A stretch of 64,000 nucleotides of DNA from NCBI GenBank assembly GCA_027924585.1, contig BSBM01002098.1, positions 7,849,001-7,913,000 of the forward strand, given 5' to 3'. The notes beneath the pieces are model-generated. The model searched no databases. It was not told the DNA's origin and worked only from the letters and a program-made list of their open reading frames with translations. Positions 49,920 to 61,090 of this stretch are shown here, piece after piece. The DNA comes from Larix kaempferi. Lineage: Eukaryota > Streptophyta > Pinopsida > Pinales > Pinaceae. Every line of letters starts with the position of its first letter. The stretch's first letter is position 1. Position numbers and translations under genes: made by a program.

Positions 49920-51332
49920 TATATGGTCTCTAGCCTTAAATCCATAGTTGAAGCTGTTGGAAAGAAGGAATGGGGTAGTGGGGGTCCAAGTGATGCTGGT
50001 CAATACAATAACTGGATTGAGTACACACCATTTTTCTGCAGAGATGATGGCTGGAACAGTCCTTATGGTGAGTTTTTTCTCAAGTGGTATTCTAGTATGC
50101 TTGTTGATCATGGAGAGAGAATCCTAACAACAACTGAAGTGATTTTTCGTGGCATTGGAACCAATCTTTCTGGTTAAGTGGCTGGAATACATTGACATTA
50201 TGGAACCATATCTCATTTCGTTGAGCTTATTGTCGGATATTATAATACCCAGTTCAAATGTGGGTATCTACCAATATCTTCCATGTTTGATAGAAATGGG
50301 GTGATTTTCAATTTTACTTGCATTGAAATGAAGTATTGGGAACATCCAGGAGATGCACCAGAGAAGTTGATCAGATAAGTCATCCTTGCAACTCGGAAAG
50401 AAGGGGTCCCTCTTGTTGAGAAGAACGCTCTTCCAATATTTGATCGAGATGCATACAATCAAATCATTAGGAAAGTCGATCTCTAACAACTAGAAGATGG
50501 TTGAAACACCAAAGTTGAATTGTCCAACTGATTTAGGTCACTACAATAAATGGATTGAGTACACACCATATTTCTATAGAGATGGTGGTTGGAACAGTCT
50601 TTATGGTGAGTTTTTCTCAAGTGGTATTCTAGTATGCTTCTTGATCATAGAGAGAGAATTCTAATAGTAGTTGAAGCGATTTTTCATGGCATTGGAACCA
50701 ATCTTTCTGGAAAAGTGGATGGAATACATTGACATTATGGAACCATATCTCATGCCCCTGAGCTTACTGTTGGATATTATAATACCCAATTCAAATATGG
50801 GTATCTTCCAATAGCTTCCATGTTTGCTAGACATGGGGTGATTTTCAGTTTTAATTGCATTGAAATGAAGGATTGGGAATAACTAGGAGTTGCACCAAAG
50901 AAGTTAATCAAACAAGTCATCCTTGCAACTTGGAAAGTAGGGGTCCCTCTTGCTGAGAAGAATTTTCTTCCAAGATTTTATCAATATGCATACAATCATA
51001 TCATTAGGAATGCCAATCTCTGACAACTAGAAGATGGACAAAACACCACAGTTGAACCCATGTGTGCATTTACCTATTTGAGAATGAACCTGCATTTGTT
51101 CCAGCCTAAAATTTGGAGGTTGATTATCCCATTTGTTAGAAAATTGGCACGAGGAGGGGGCACCTCATATTCATGGGAGAAAGAACACAAAGATACAGAC
51201 TCATTTGTCCACACTATGGTCCCAATGGTCCAAGAGGTTGGCATTCCAACAAGCATGTATTCCTTTTTGCCAGAAAATAACAGAGGCAGAATAACAAGGT
51301 TCAAAATCCCAATTATGCTAGTTCCTCAATGA
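49920..51332 (+). pseudogene. BAM: Beta-amylase pseudogene with internal tandem duplication
   Basis: Beta-amylase (glycoside hydrolase 14) releases maltose from starch ends. The relic begins right after an intron acceptor (GTATTACAG at 49911-49919) with YMVSSLKSIVEAVGKKEWG, then GGPSDAGQYNNW, WNSPYGEFFLKWYSSML, a damaged GIHxHYGT (WHYG in the family), GYYNTQFK and GVPLVEKNALP (around the second catalytic Glu). A segment of about 538 bp is then repeated (copy 1 ~49982-50519, copy 2 ~50520-51057), each with its own stops. It ends with MCAFTYLRMNLHLFQP and EHKDTDSFVHTMVP, the normal C-terminus. The N-terminal half is missing. Because an intron boundary is kept, it derives from genomic DNA, not from mRNA. 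Confidence 0.88.
49982..51057. repeat. ~538-bp tandem duplication within the beta-amylase relic
   Basis: TGGATTGAGTACACACC occurs at 50013 and 50551. AAGTGGTATTCTAGTATGCT and TCTGACAACTAGAAGATGG-like ends follow in both copies. The two copies differ at roughly one position in ten, judged by eye, and carry different stops, so the duplication predates much of the decay. Confidence 0.85.
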
Positions 51333-52890
51333 TTCTTAGATTTAGGACTTGGTTCAACTCTTAAAATGCACAAATGAAACAGACTTTTTTAAAAGACCTT
51401 GAAAAAATGGAAAAAATAAATGACTTAATATTGTGTAAAATTAGAAATCCATTGCCACACATAGAGATGATAATCACTAAGGATAGACGCATTTTATTCT
51501 ATACAAATTTGTTCTCCCATTTTAGATCTCATACTATTGCTACTTCTCACCCTCGTCTCTTTTTCTTAATTTGACAACTTTCATAGTTACTCTTAGAATC
51601 AATTTTAGACTCAACTTCTCAAAAATGTATATTCCAAAAAAAATAGAATCATATTTCAATTTAGTAGAGGTTGATTTCTCGACACTAAAGTTATAGGAAG
51701 TTGCACCATGTAAACCACGAGATCCCTCTGATCTCAGTTTTATTTTTGAATGCTTATGGAGGTGGCATCCATTTCCTTAGGAGGTATCAGGATGATTTGC
51801 AAATCATGATTTTTTTGTGAGAAATTGTAGTGTTTCTTGACATATAAGACTTCTTTGTCTTAAAAGATAATTTTGATCTATATAGAGATTAGAGAGAGAA
51901 AAACACACATGCCCCAAAGTCCCACAATTCAAAGAAACTCTTTCTTTAGCCTAGGTCTTGCATTTTATGACCATTCATGTGTATTTTTCAAGCTTAAGGA
52001 AAAATGTTGAAAAGCGGGGATTGCCATTTTCATTGGTCCCATGAATTGCAACAATGTGTCATCAGGGGATGTTTATTATTGGAACCCAAATTCCCAAATA
52101 GCATGGCAAATTGTTAGAACTGAAACACTCCACAATATGAAAGTAGAAAAGTCTATAGTTCTTACTAATCATCTGGTGAAAAAGGTATTAGATTTACTAA
52201 CCATGATACATTGCTTCCGAAAATTTCCAACAATGACTTGCAAAATGAAAGAATGACAATAAGGTAGCAATGGAGTTCAACAATCTATGCCACTTGATCT
52301 CTCATTGAATAAATTCCATGTGTGTAGAAGTAAATTTTGGCTAAGACATCATTTCAAAGGAAAATGGAGTTTTCTACATTCGTCTAAAACCACCCTACCA
52401 AACATCATGCTAGTTCAAAAGAAGCATGGCAGAGACAACCAATATGGAATGATAAATTTCCCACTCTAACATTGGTTGTCACTTGTCTTAGAGATTGAGT
52501 CTCCTGAGAGGATAGAATATCAAATGCTTGGGATTCCTCAAGCACTAAGCCACCAATTAAAGGGAAGGGATTTTATAATAAAAATGATCAAAGCTCCATT
52601 GGGAAGTAGTAGGTTTCTTTCTAAACCTAAGCTATTGTTTCCTGTTGCTCTCATCGTTATGGAATTATGTACTATGGGAGACTTGATGGATATTCTTTCT
52701 GTAATCACTTATTTTGATCACCTCGGTTTTGATAATCGTGATAATAATACTAACTTATAATGTGTACATCCAAAACTATTCGGCAATGAAGGTGTTCAAG
52801 GCTAGTTGGCCTCTCCCATGCCATGTTTTTCTTCCTATTTTATTGTAAATACTAAATATCAATAGCTATTTATAGTTTCCACCTACTATT
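51333..52890. other. unassigned spacer
   Basis: No recognised gene. Frames at 52041-52256 and 52476-52760 have no motif I can name. Confidence 0.4.
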
Positions 52891-52924
52891 GCGATAAATA
52901 AAAGGAATTTAGATTATATATAGA

Positions 52925-53330
52925 GAGAGATATTACCTCGGGAAGTTAGGGATTTTGAATGATCCTGAAATCAACTTTAAAGAGGTTAGTTTGGAATTTT
53001 CACTATAAATTTTGTTCTGGGAAGCTTCAAATAGTGACCCTTAAAGGAGATAAAGAAGAGATCTTGAAGAACCTGTGGTACAATTTTCAGATTTGTCTTT
53101 CTATATTTTCAGAGATATGACCTTGGGAAGTTAAGGTTTCCGAATGATCCTAAAATCAACTTCAAACAGGTCAAGTTGGAATTTTCTCTACATATTTTGT
53201 TACAGGATGTTACAGATAGTGAACCTTGGAGGAAATGAAGTAAAGATATTGAAGTACATGGGGTACAAGTTTTAGATACTAGTTCGCTATAGTTTCGGAG
53301 ATATGCCCTTTGGAAGTAAGGGTTTCTATA
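52925..53330. repeat. ~180-bp tandem repeat, 2.3 copies
   Basis: GAT ATTACCTCGGGAAGTTAG at 52932, GATATGACCTTGGGAAGTTA at 53113 and GATATGCCCTTTGGAAGTAA at 53293 start successive units. Each unit contains AATGATCCT(G/A)AAATCAACTT and TTGGAATTTTC. Confidence 0.8.
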
Positions 53331-53335
53331 TAGTA

Positions 53336-53428
53336 TGAAGTAGATCAAAAGAAGATTATGAAGCAAATAAGAGGCAGATTATGAAGCAGATCAGAGGAAG
53401 ATTATGAAGTAGATTAGAGGCATATTAT
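53336..53428. repeat. ~23-27-bp minisatellite, target of the gypsy insertion
   Basis: Repeats of AGATTATGAAGCAGATCAGA variants. The same repeat resumes at 63866-63920 on the other side of the gypsy element, so the element landed inside the minisatellite. Confidence 0.8.
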
Positions 53429-54184
53429 TGTTAACACCCAAAAAGTGCTCACTACCTCATCTACCCCATTACATGACTCATTTGTCCATTTTCCTACCAT
53501 ATTTGCCTTAAAAACCCTAAAAATCCCACTAAAAAGCCTCCAAAGGGCCTAAAAAGCCTCTAAAAGGCCACAAAACCATCAAAAAAGCCTGAAAAAGGCT
53601 AAAAAACCCCTTTTCCCTCCAAAAATATCTAAAATTTCTCCAAAATAGCAAAACCCTCTAAAAAGGGAATAAAAAATATAAAATAATGAGGAAAAAAGGA
53701 GGAAAAAACCCTATACAGCTGACCTAAACCATATGGTTCCCAAAACCATGGGCCGGCACTCCACCACCAAAAAACTATAAATAGGTGATGGAGACCCCTC
53801 ATTTCATATCCACAATCAAGTATACCCTTACTCTGCCAAAATCTCTCTTGAAACCCTAGCTCACCCTTGAGCTACTTTCACCATTGAGAGCCCCTTTTGG
53901 CCCATTTCCACCATTGGAGAAAGAGAAGGAGCAAAGCTGGAGTTTGGAGCAACCCTCTTGGATCATTGCAAGAACTTCACCAACCTTCACATTGGAGGTA
54001 AAGCTTTAATACAAAAAAACCCATTTATATTATATCTTGTCATTTATGTTTCATGTACTTGCTTAGAATAATTTTCATTTTAATATCTTGTCTTTTAATT
54101 ACTGTTTATTGAACTGCTACTAAGGAGTCCCTTCTCCTTAGTAGGTGCTCATTTGCACAAGCTAGGGTGAAAACCCTAGCTACA
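53429..54184 (+). repeat. 5' LTR of the gypsy element
   Basis: 756 bp, TG..CA termini. A TATA box CTATAAATAGG lies at about 53775-53785, with a pyrimidine- and adenine-rich leader after it. Relative to the 3' LTR it has an extra ~20 bp in an A-rich AAAAGCCTC repeat near 53553. Confidence 0.95.
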
Positions 54185-54188
54185 GTTT

Positions 54189-54204
54189 TGGCGACTCCAC
54201 TAGG
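54189..54204 (+). other. Primer-binding site
   Basis: TGGCGACTCCACTAGG, four bases after the 5' LTR. Similar sites in plant Tat/Ogre elements are read as complementary to tRNA-Arg. Confidence 0.7.
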
Positions 54205-54239
54205 TTTGAATTTCTGGTTACAATGTTTAAATATTTTTT

Positions 54240-54810
54240 CTGTTCGGCTGTCCCTTTCGGCCACCGTAAACCACATCTTTTACCCCCTGCAGTTGCATTC
54301 CGACCGCGTCTTTCAGGCACTTACCTGCGATCCGACCGCAGCTCTCAGACTGTTTCCGGTGACCTGCCGATCGTTTTCAGTCTGTTACCTGTGATCAGAA
54401 CATGGCTATTAGCCTGTTTAGGACGGTCCGACTGCGGCTTTTAACCCTTTTGCTGCGTCCTGCCTGTGGATTTCGGCCAGTTTCCTGCAACCCGTCGGCG
54501 CCTTTCGGCGTTTTTTCTGCATCCCGCCTGCGGCTTTCGGCCATTTTCCCGCAACTCACCGGCGCCTTTTGGCGTTTTTTCTGCATCCTGCCTGCGGCTT
54601 TCGGCCAGTTTCCCGCAACCCGCCAATGCCTTTCGGCATTTTTCCTACGTCCCGCCTGCGGCTTTCAGCCATTTTCCTGCAACCCGCCTGCGACTTTCGG
54701 CGTTTTTCCTATGTCTCGACTGCGTTTTTCAGCCTAAAACCCACAACCCGACTGCCACTGTTGATCTGTTTTCCGCGGTCCGACCGCCCATATTTGCCAA
54801 AAACCCGCGG
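54240..54810 (+). repeat. Degenerate ~31-bp / 63-bp tandem repeats in the leader
   Basis: Alternating units such as CCTGCGGCTTTCGGCCA plus TTTTCC(T/C)GCAAC(C)CG and GCGCCTTTCGGCGTTTTTTC plus TGCATCC. Two half-units together make about 63 bp. The region stays open in one frame (54466-54978, AFGVFSASRLRLSA-like repeats) because the repeat avoids stops, not because a protein is evident. It is GC-rich compared with the rest of the window. Confidence 0.75.
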
Positions 54811-55111
54811 TTTGTTTCCTGCATTTTTCTCTGTTTTGAACCCAGCAATTTGCTGCACTATTTTCTGCACCAGCGCAGCCATCTGTCCTACCTGCAGCCA
54901 CCCTTCCTTACAGCCTTTTTCTGCAGTTTTATTTCTGTTTCGTTTACAGAATTGTTTTTACATTTTCAACATTTTTAATTTGAAAAAGGAAAATTGTGCA
55001 TTTCAAAGGTTAATTTCTGTCTTGTTATTGCTAGTTAGAAAGTTGCCCACCCTAGTGGCACTTTTTACTTGGGTTCATCATCATCTCACAAGCACACACT
55101 CTGTCACCTAA

Positions 55112-55796
55112 TTCAAGTGAGCCTTAAAAAGTACTTAACACAACCAACATTCTAACCCCACTTGGGGAACACATAAGAATTTTTGTAGTTAGGTAGGATC
55201 AGGGGGATAGGCATCCAAACAACACCCATCGGTTGCTTACACTTGAGACATAGCTATTGTCCATTAGGGAACCAAAATCCCCTAGTATTTTTTGGCACGG
55301 TCACAACCAGTTTATCAGAGGGCCTCTGCCCTAGGAGGGTTGAAGTCGCCAGACTGGTTCCGGAGGTCTGAGTGGAATACCGAAATCCATTCAGTAACCG
55401 AAGGCTACCTTTCGCAGTTCTTGGGGTATCTCTGTATGGGGGTACTGCAGTAAAAGGAACAAACGGCAGATTCACCTTTTCTGAACGTGTCATGAATGGG
55501 GTATCTTAGTTGCCTTTCTTCTAGGATTGACTACCTGGTGTCCCTCCCGGTAGGGGGATATCTTTAGCCACTTGGCTCTCCTATCCATATTGTCTGACTT
55601 GGATTTCATCACCTTGCAGAGGATATGTCTAGTTGAGTCAGAATACTATTTAGTTAGGTGTTTGCATGCTCCCTTACCTCCTTTTGGTCTAGTGAGTCCA
55701 CTCTTTTTATTTTCTAGGAAACCTGCTGCTTGTTGGTATTCTGACCATTTCTGTTGATACTCCACTTATTGTAGCATAGCTGTTACAGTAGGTGTT
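55112..55796 (+). other. Gypsy leader between repeats and gag
   Basis: Non-coding. It contains words such as GGCATCCAAACAACACCCATC and CGCCAGACTGGTTCCG. The minus-strand frame 55254-55493 is not supported as a gene. Confidence 0.45.
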
Positions 55797-57943
55797 TTGA
55801 GTTGGTTGTTGGCCTCAGTGCCATATTTTTTGAGCTCTCCTTCTGCACACTCGACTGCATTAGGGTTTTTGAGCTATTTTTCACTCAACACAACCCCCAG
55901 ATTTTCGACACCATCTGTCACCATTGAGTCCCCGAGACATTCTCGGCGCCTCAGGGGCGAGCCCCCACAGCACGGTTCACTTGACACCACCCGTCATAGA
56001 CATAGATATTCATCACTTGATACCACTTATCATAGATCTCGAGCCTTGTCACTTGACTCCACTCGTCAGCGGCACAGGACTCCGTCACCAGATATTGACG
56101 CCCCTTACTTTACCTTCGATTCTGAGGCAGAGTCTGAGAACCCCATTTACACTGCCCCTACTAGCCTCATGGCTGGCGTGACTTCCACTCCTTTATTTGT
56201 AGGGACCATTGGTGGCACATCCACCACTACACCAGTTACCACACCTGTTTTGGGTATGCCCTCGATGGGGGCCACGTCCACCATTCCGGTCACCGTACCC
56301 ATTCCAGTAGCTGGCATACCTATCACCACTCCACCAGTGACTCACAGTACCCTTGGTGGTGCAGGACCATCCTATACCACCTTCGTTCCCCCCCTTGGGG
56401 GAAACAACCCGAACCCCACCCCTCCACTTGGGGGCATTGGCCCCAACATGGTCACACCCACTAGTATGTCACATCCTTCTACTAGTTTGCCATTCATGGC
56501 TAGCCTCCACCTTCCTAACCTAGCTAGATTGACTAACGATCCTATCAGACACGACCCTGCGTGGCCTCACATGCCCACCAAGCTCCCCTCTGACATCCCT
56601 AAGTTTGAGGGAAAGGCAGGTGAGGACCCCCATAACCATATTATGTCCTTCCATCTATGGTGTTCCTCCAACTCCATAGTGGATGACTCCGTCTGTTACA
56701 GCGCACCTTCACTGGCTCTGCAGCTAAGTGGTACATCGAGCAGCCCCATGGGACCCATGCCACCTTTACCTCCCTTGCCTCGACCTTCCCACAGTTCTTT
56801 CAGTTACCTATCCGCTATGACGCAGGAGTTGAGATCTTACTGTCTTGCAGACAGAACACGGCTACCCACATCACTTACCACATTCATGAGTGGCGTCGAC
56901 GCCGAAGCCTCTGCAAAATCAAGTTAGACGACCGTATCTTCCTAGATTGGTTCCTAAAATCCCTCCTTCCTGTCATTGCCAAGGATGTGGCATCCGAACG
57001 ACCCCAGTCTGAAGAAGAGGCCATCCTCAAAGCTCAACAATTTGACCTCATATACGCCCAGTCGGGTTACCTCTATACCATTATACCTGACGCCCCTCGT
57101 GGCGAGTCCTCCCAGCACGATGTGCCGGGGGCATCCCACGCCGCAGACGGCATCATTGGCCGTATCGCCTCGCATCCCCAACCCTTTTCCATAGCATGCC
57201 CTAGCCATGGCCCCGACCTTTCGCGGGCTACATCACATTCCATTGCGACCAATTCGTATGCTCCCATGGCACATCACCACCATTCCCATGGACCCTCATG
57301 TCCACCTCAGTGCTTTGGACATGCAGCCCCCGCTTATGCTCCCCCGGCCGCACCTCAGTCGTATTACCATCCACAGGCTGCACCAGCTCCTGTGTCCTCT
57401 CAAGCCCAACCTGCTTATTACCCGCCGTAGGCAACCCCTGCGGCCAACCCACAACCCGCTTCGCAAACATATCAGTAACCCCCACAAGGTTCAGCACCTG
57501 TGCAGCCTCCACCTACATATTATCCTCCGTAGCCTTCTCCAGCACCTGCGCAACCCCAGAACCCACTGGCTGCCCAAGGGCAAGTATACGCCCAACAAAA
57601 TCAACAGCAAAACCAAAACAACCAGCGCCAACAGGGCCAGCAAAACTGTGGAAAAGGCCGTAACTGTGGGAACAACCCTCCTCCAGACCAAGGTGGTCAA
57701 CCTCCCAATCCCCCAGACAACAATAATGTGGCACCTGCCAACCAAAACCCTGATCGGCCACCCAAGCAGGCCAAAAACCCCAACTTGCGAACTAACCATC
57801 CTTGTTCTATTTGCGGGGTCTATGGCCACTACACACATGCTTGCCCACATTTGGAGCGAGCTCGGCAACTCTGGGTTGAAGATGCCCATCGCCAAGGGCA
57901 TGCAGCTCCTCAAGCGCCGCCCAACCCCCCACCCCTTCAGTAG
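55797..57943 (+). pseudogene. gypsy Gag with one frameshift and internal stops
   Basis: The structural nucleocapsid protein. The N-terminal half (55797-56690) is rich in Ser, Thr and Pro and leads into LPSDIPKFEGKAGEDPHNHI, the start of the gag core. A frameshift near 56690 moves the reading to another frame: FTGSAAKWYIEQ, FTSLASTFPQFFQLP and LDWFLKSLLPVIAKDVA complete the retrotransposon-gag domain. A His/Pro/Gln-rich linker follows with stops near 57430, 57478 and 57530, then a zinc knuckle CSICGVYGHYTHAC (57803-57844, CX2CX4HX4C intact). The stop at 57941 separates it from the protease in the same frame, possibly a leaky readthrough position. Confidence 0.85.
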
Positions 57944-57949
57944 CCACCT

Positions 57950-58915
57950 TTGGTACTGCAAAACCCCTTACCAACCCAAGGCGTAGTGAACACTCAGCCG
58001 TTGGCTACTCCTCAAGGCAACGCACCACAACAACAACAGATCACATACGCCACTCCTGATCAACACATGTTCGACTCAGGTACCCACGACTTGTTGATGA
58101 TGTCATCCGCTGATGTCAACCTCCAAACTCGTCGGAACCAGTATGGCTCCACCTCGGAATCCCCTCCCTCCGACAAAACCACCAACGCTCATCCCACCGA
58201 TCAGACGTTACGTATACCTCCGGCTCCCCTCGATGGCGCTTCCAAAACGCCTCGTTTCCCACTTCGTCGAATCAATAATAACCCCAATGCTCGTGCTGTG
58301 TCAAATTACAACATTGTTGATGACTTAGCCCAGTCTCCCGCAGCCATGTCTGCGTTAGAAGTCTTGAAAAACTGTCCTTCACAGCACAAGACTTTGTTAT
58401 CCGCCATTGGTGCTATTGACCCCAATGATTCACAACTGATGGCATTCGATTTGGACCAATCCGAACCACGCCTGCCTTCCACTTTAGCATTCCAAGTTTC
58501 TGTTTCCGTTCGGAATCTTGTCATCCATCAATGCATCATCGATGAGGGTGCCTCTACATGCATGATGTCCACATTCGTTTGGCAGAAGTTGGGATCCCCT
58601 ACTCTCCAGCAGTCCACCACTGCATTGCGAGCCTATGATGGCCATTCGGCTCAACCCCAAGGCCTATTAGATAACGTCCCCGTCCAGTTGGCTGGTAAAA
58701 CCGTTCTCATTGACATAGAGGTCATCAATGCCCAACTTGATTACAACCTCTTACTTGGCCGCAGCTACATGTATGCCATGAAGGCGGTTTCCTCCTCCGT
58801 TTTTCGTACCATGATGTCCCCCCATGATGGACGCGTGGTCAAGGTCGACCAACTCACCTACTACGATCCAAATGCTCCCGCTGCACCTGAAAATGTTCTC
58901 CCCATGGTTGAATAA
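57950..58915 (+). CDS. gypsy protease ORF
   Basis: A 321-codon open frame in the gag frame. After a polar Gln/Asn/Pro-rich linker it contains an aspartic protease fold: VSVSVRNLVIHQCIIDEGAST (catalytic Asp encoded at 58541-58543), LGSPTLQQSTTALRAYDG, VLIDIEVINAQLDYNLLLGR and YMYAMKAVSS. The active-site triad reads D-E-G rather than D-S/T-G; I regard this as a variant whose activity cannot be judged from sequence. It would cut the Gag-Pol precursor. Confidence 0.8.
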   Translation: MVLQNPLPTQGVVNTQPLATPQGNAPQQQQITYATPDQHMFDSGTHDLLMMSSADVNLQTRRNQYGSTSESPPSDKTTNAHPTDQTLRIPPAPLDGASKTPRFPLRRINNNPNARAVSNYNIVDDLAQSPAAMSALEVLKNCPSQHKTLLSAIGAIDPNDSQLMAFDLDQSEPRLPSTLAFQVSVSVRNLVIHQCIIDEGASTCMMSTFVWQKLGSPTLQQSTTALRAYDGHSAQPQGLLDNVPVQLAGKTVLIDIEVINAQLDYNLLLGRSYMYAMKAVSSSVFRTMMSPHDGRVVKVDQLTYYDPNAPAAPENVLPMVE

Positions 58916-58951
58916 CCTGTTAGTGGTGCCGCTACCTCGTTTGTTTCCTCC

Positions 58952-59869
58952 TTGGGACCTGGAGTTTACTCAGACCCGCCGATGACATCCACCTTCCAAT
59001 CCATTCCTCCCCCGTCATCTGCGCCCGAAGTATCTGACTTATGTACCCTTTCCCATGATACACAAACACCTAACAATCAACCGCCCTTGTTGCCTAAACC
59101 ACCGTTGGTACCTAGCCACATTGGTGTTACACCTATCCACACAATCCCCTTCCTACTCCCTCCCTCGAGAGTAGTAAGCGCCCCGGTCATGGCTACCCTT
59201 AGCCTCCCTGGGTTAACCTTGGGATTACCCGTGTGGTATCTTTCGCCTCCCGTTCCCCCTCCGACACCAAACGTCGTCCTACAACCGGTGCAACCCATGG
59301 CTACTACTAGTCAACCATCTCACGATGTCAATACCCCTTCGTCCTCTACAAATCCCCCCCCTCTTATCAAGCACACTGGGGGCAGAGGCCCACAACCATA
59401 CACTGCTGTACCTCCTCCCAAGACAATTAAAACCCCTCCCGTTTTTCGTGCTCCCCCCAAATGCTCGTTGTGCGATGAGTTCGGCCATCCGACTCACCAA
59501 TGTCCACAGTTACCTGCATTACAGGAACACATGCATATGCTTGACGACGACCCCAATATCCTGGTTGTCAAACTAGATCCAACCCCTAAGCCTCGTGATA
59601 AATCATTACGCACTAACCACCCTTGTGCAATATGTGGTGTTTACGGCCATTATTCACATCACTGTCCTGATCTCCCCGATTACAGGGCAACTCTCTACGA
59701 GATGAATAATGTGGATCTTGAGACAGCACCTCCCACCATTGAGGAGATTCACCCCCTGATCTCACCCCCATCCGGAGATATCAACACCATTTATATGATC
59801 TCTTCAACTACCATTCCCTCGTCAACCGATTTGACAGCCCACACTTTCCGTACTGATGAGGAGTCCTAG
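58952..59869 (+). CDS. Second zinc-knuckle ORF after the protease
   Basis: A 305-codon open frame, again in the gag/protease frame, after one TAA. It is a Pro/Thr-rich linker followed by two intact CX2CX4HX4C knuckles: CSLCDEFGHPTHQC (59462-59503) and CAICGVYGHYSHHC (59624-59665). The second, with its lead LRTNHPC, is nearly the same as the Gag knuckle 1.8 kb upstream, so a gag segment has been duplicated or exchanged here. Knuckles bind RNA in Gag; a copy between protease and reverse transcriptase is unusual. The C-terminus is acidic. Confidence 0.75.
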   Translation: MGPGVYSDPPMTSTFQSIPPPSSAPEVSDLCTLSHDTQTPNNQPPLLPKPPLVPSHIGVTPIHTIPFLLPPSRVVSAPVMATLSLPGLTLGLPVWYLSPPVPPPTPNVVLQPVQPMATTSQPSHDVNTPSSSTNPPPLIKHTGGRGPQPYTAVPPPKTIKTPPVFRAPPKCSLCDEFGHPTHQCPQLPALQEHMHMLDDDPNILVVKLDPTPKPRDKSLRTNHPCAICGVYGHYSHHCPDLPDYRATLYEMNNVDLETAPPTIEEIHPLISPPSGDINTIYMISSTTIPSSTDLTAHTFRTDEES

Positions 59870-59904
59870 AGGCTCTGACTGCCCCGGATTATCCCTGGGA
59901 TGAC

Positions 59905-60432
59905 ATGCACCATCGTTCCTGTTTCCTCCCAAAGGAATCCTCCTCTACCACAACTACCCAACTCGTGGTTGAGTCCAAAGATTTCCTTCCCACTAAAGTT
60001 GACTGGTTTAAAGATCCTATTCCTGCTCTTGATGCCTTTGAGGAAGGTAACATGGCCAACATCTCAACCGTCATCCACATCGATATCTCTGACCCACCTG
60101 GTGCTCTTGAAATCATTACCTTAGGAGCCTCCTGCAGTGAGCATGAGATTGGAGAATACAAAAAACTTTTCCAAGAGTTTCGCGATGTCTTTGCCTGGTC
60201 CTATACCGAAACGCCTGGTCTTGACCCTGCTATTAAAGAGCACCGCATTGACACCTCTGAGTCAAGGGGCATAATAGATTACCTTGACCCTGGGATAGGG
60301 GGCATGATCAATCATTTTGACCCTACCCCATCACATTTATCTCAGCATGTCAATGAACCCATCGTTCAAACCAACACATATGTGATCCACAATCCCAAAC
60401 CCCATGCACATAGCATGGGGGCAGGTCATTAA
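59905..60432 (+). pseudogene. gypsy reverse transcriptase, N-terminal stub
   Basis: A 175-codon frame. VDWFKDPIPALDAFEEGNM and EIGEYKKLFQEFRDVFAWSY, followed by ETPGLDPAIKEHRID, match the segment just before the catalytic reverse transcriptase in plant gypsy pol. The expected continuation (KPVRQKxRR, FxMPFGLxNAP, YxDD) is absent. Instead the frame runs into unrelated IIDYLDPGIGGMINHFDP and stops. The deletion point therefore lies near 60260. Confidence 0.85.
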
Positions 60433-60639
60433 CCTTGCTCGCTTTTTCATTTGTGATCTCAACCATTTTCGAGGTCACATATCACTTGTATATTTGCTTT
60501 GATTCGATACACCTAGTATTCTGCCCCCGCGGGCCATCATTTCTCCCTACCACTGCATCCTTGGCTTGGTGGGCTCACCTTTATTTGCAACCATTTTTTA
60601 ACCTATTTATTTCCTTTGACCATTCCGGAGTCCCTATGA

Positions 60640-61090
60640 CCTCCGTTTTTCGCACCATTTGCACTGCCGGATTCATTTTCTGAGCCCGTGATGGTGCTTG
60701 AGATCATTTCTCGCTCTCAACAGGACCAATATCAACATTGTGTCCCGACACCTTGTCGCCCTGGTTTGCGTGCCACATCGACCGTAGCCCATTTTTGATA
60801 TACTTTATATCATCGGATTCATTTTTCCGAGCCCGTGATGATGCTTGAGATAATTTCTCGCTCTCACCCCCAGATTTTTCGGGTATGTTTTCAAAAACGC
60901 CCCCCGTCGCCTTGGTTTGCGTGCCACATTGGTCGTTATCCATTTTTGACACTCTTTATATCGTCGAATTCATTTTTTCGAGCTCGTGATGATGCTTGAG
61001 ATCATTTCTCGCTCTCACTTGGTACAGTTTCAACATTGTGTCCCGACACCTTGCTGCCTCGGTTTGCGCACCACATCGGTCGCCATCGGA
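60640..61090 (+). repeat. ~148-bp tandem repeat, three copies
   Basis: Units begin with CGGATTCATTTTCTGAGCCCG-like words at about 60668, 60814 and 60963. Each holds GTGATG(A/G)TGCTTGAGAT, ATTTCTCGCTCTCA and GGTTTGCG(T/C)(G/A)CCACAT. Confidence 0.85.

Noticed and set aside
51810-51835. GAGAAATTGTAGTG as the right end of the CACTA element
   Set aside because: Only the last bases agree with the left end CACTACTACATTTT, no matching 3-bp duplication is seen, and no subterminal repeats lie next to it.
55254-55493. Minus-strand 79-residue frame in the gypsy leader
   Set aside because: It is non-coding leader DNA of a plus-strand element and has no motif.
56954-57961. Several minus-strand frames over gag
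   Set aside because: Shadows of the GC-rich gag linker.
57207-57986. Long plus-strand frame of 259 codons overlapping gag
   Set aside because: Wrong frame: the zinc knuckle and linker are in the neighbouring frame. The length reflects C-rich composition that lacks stops.
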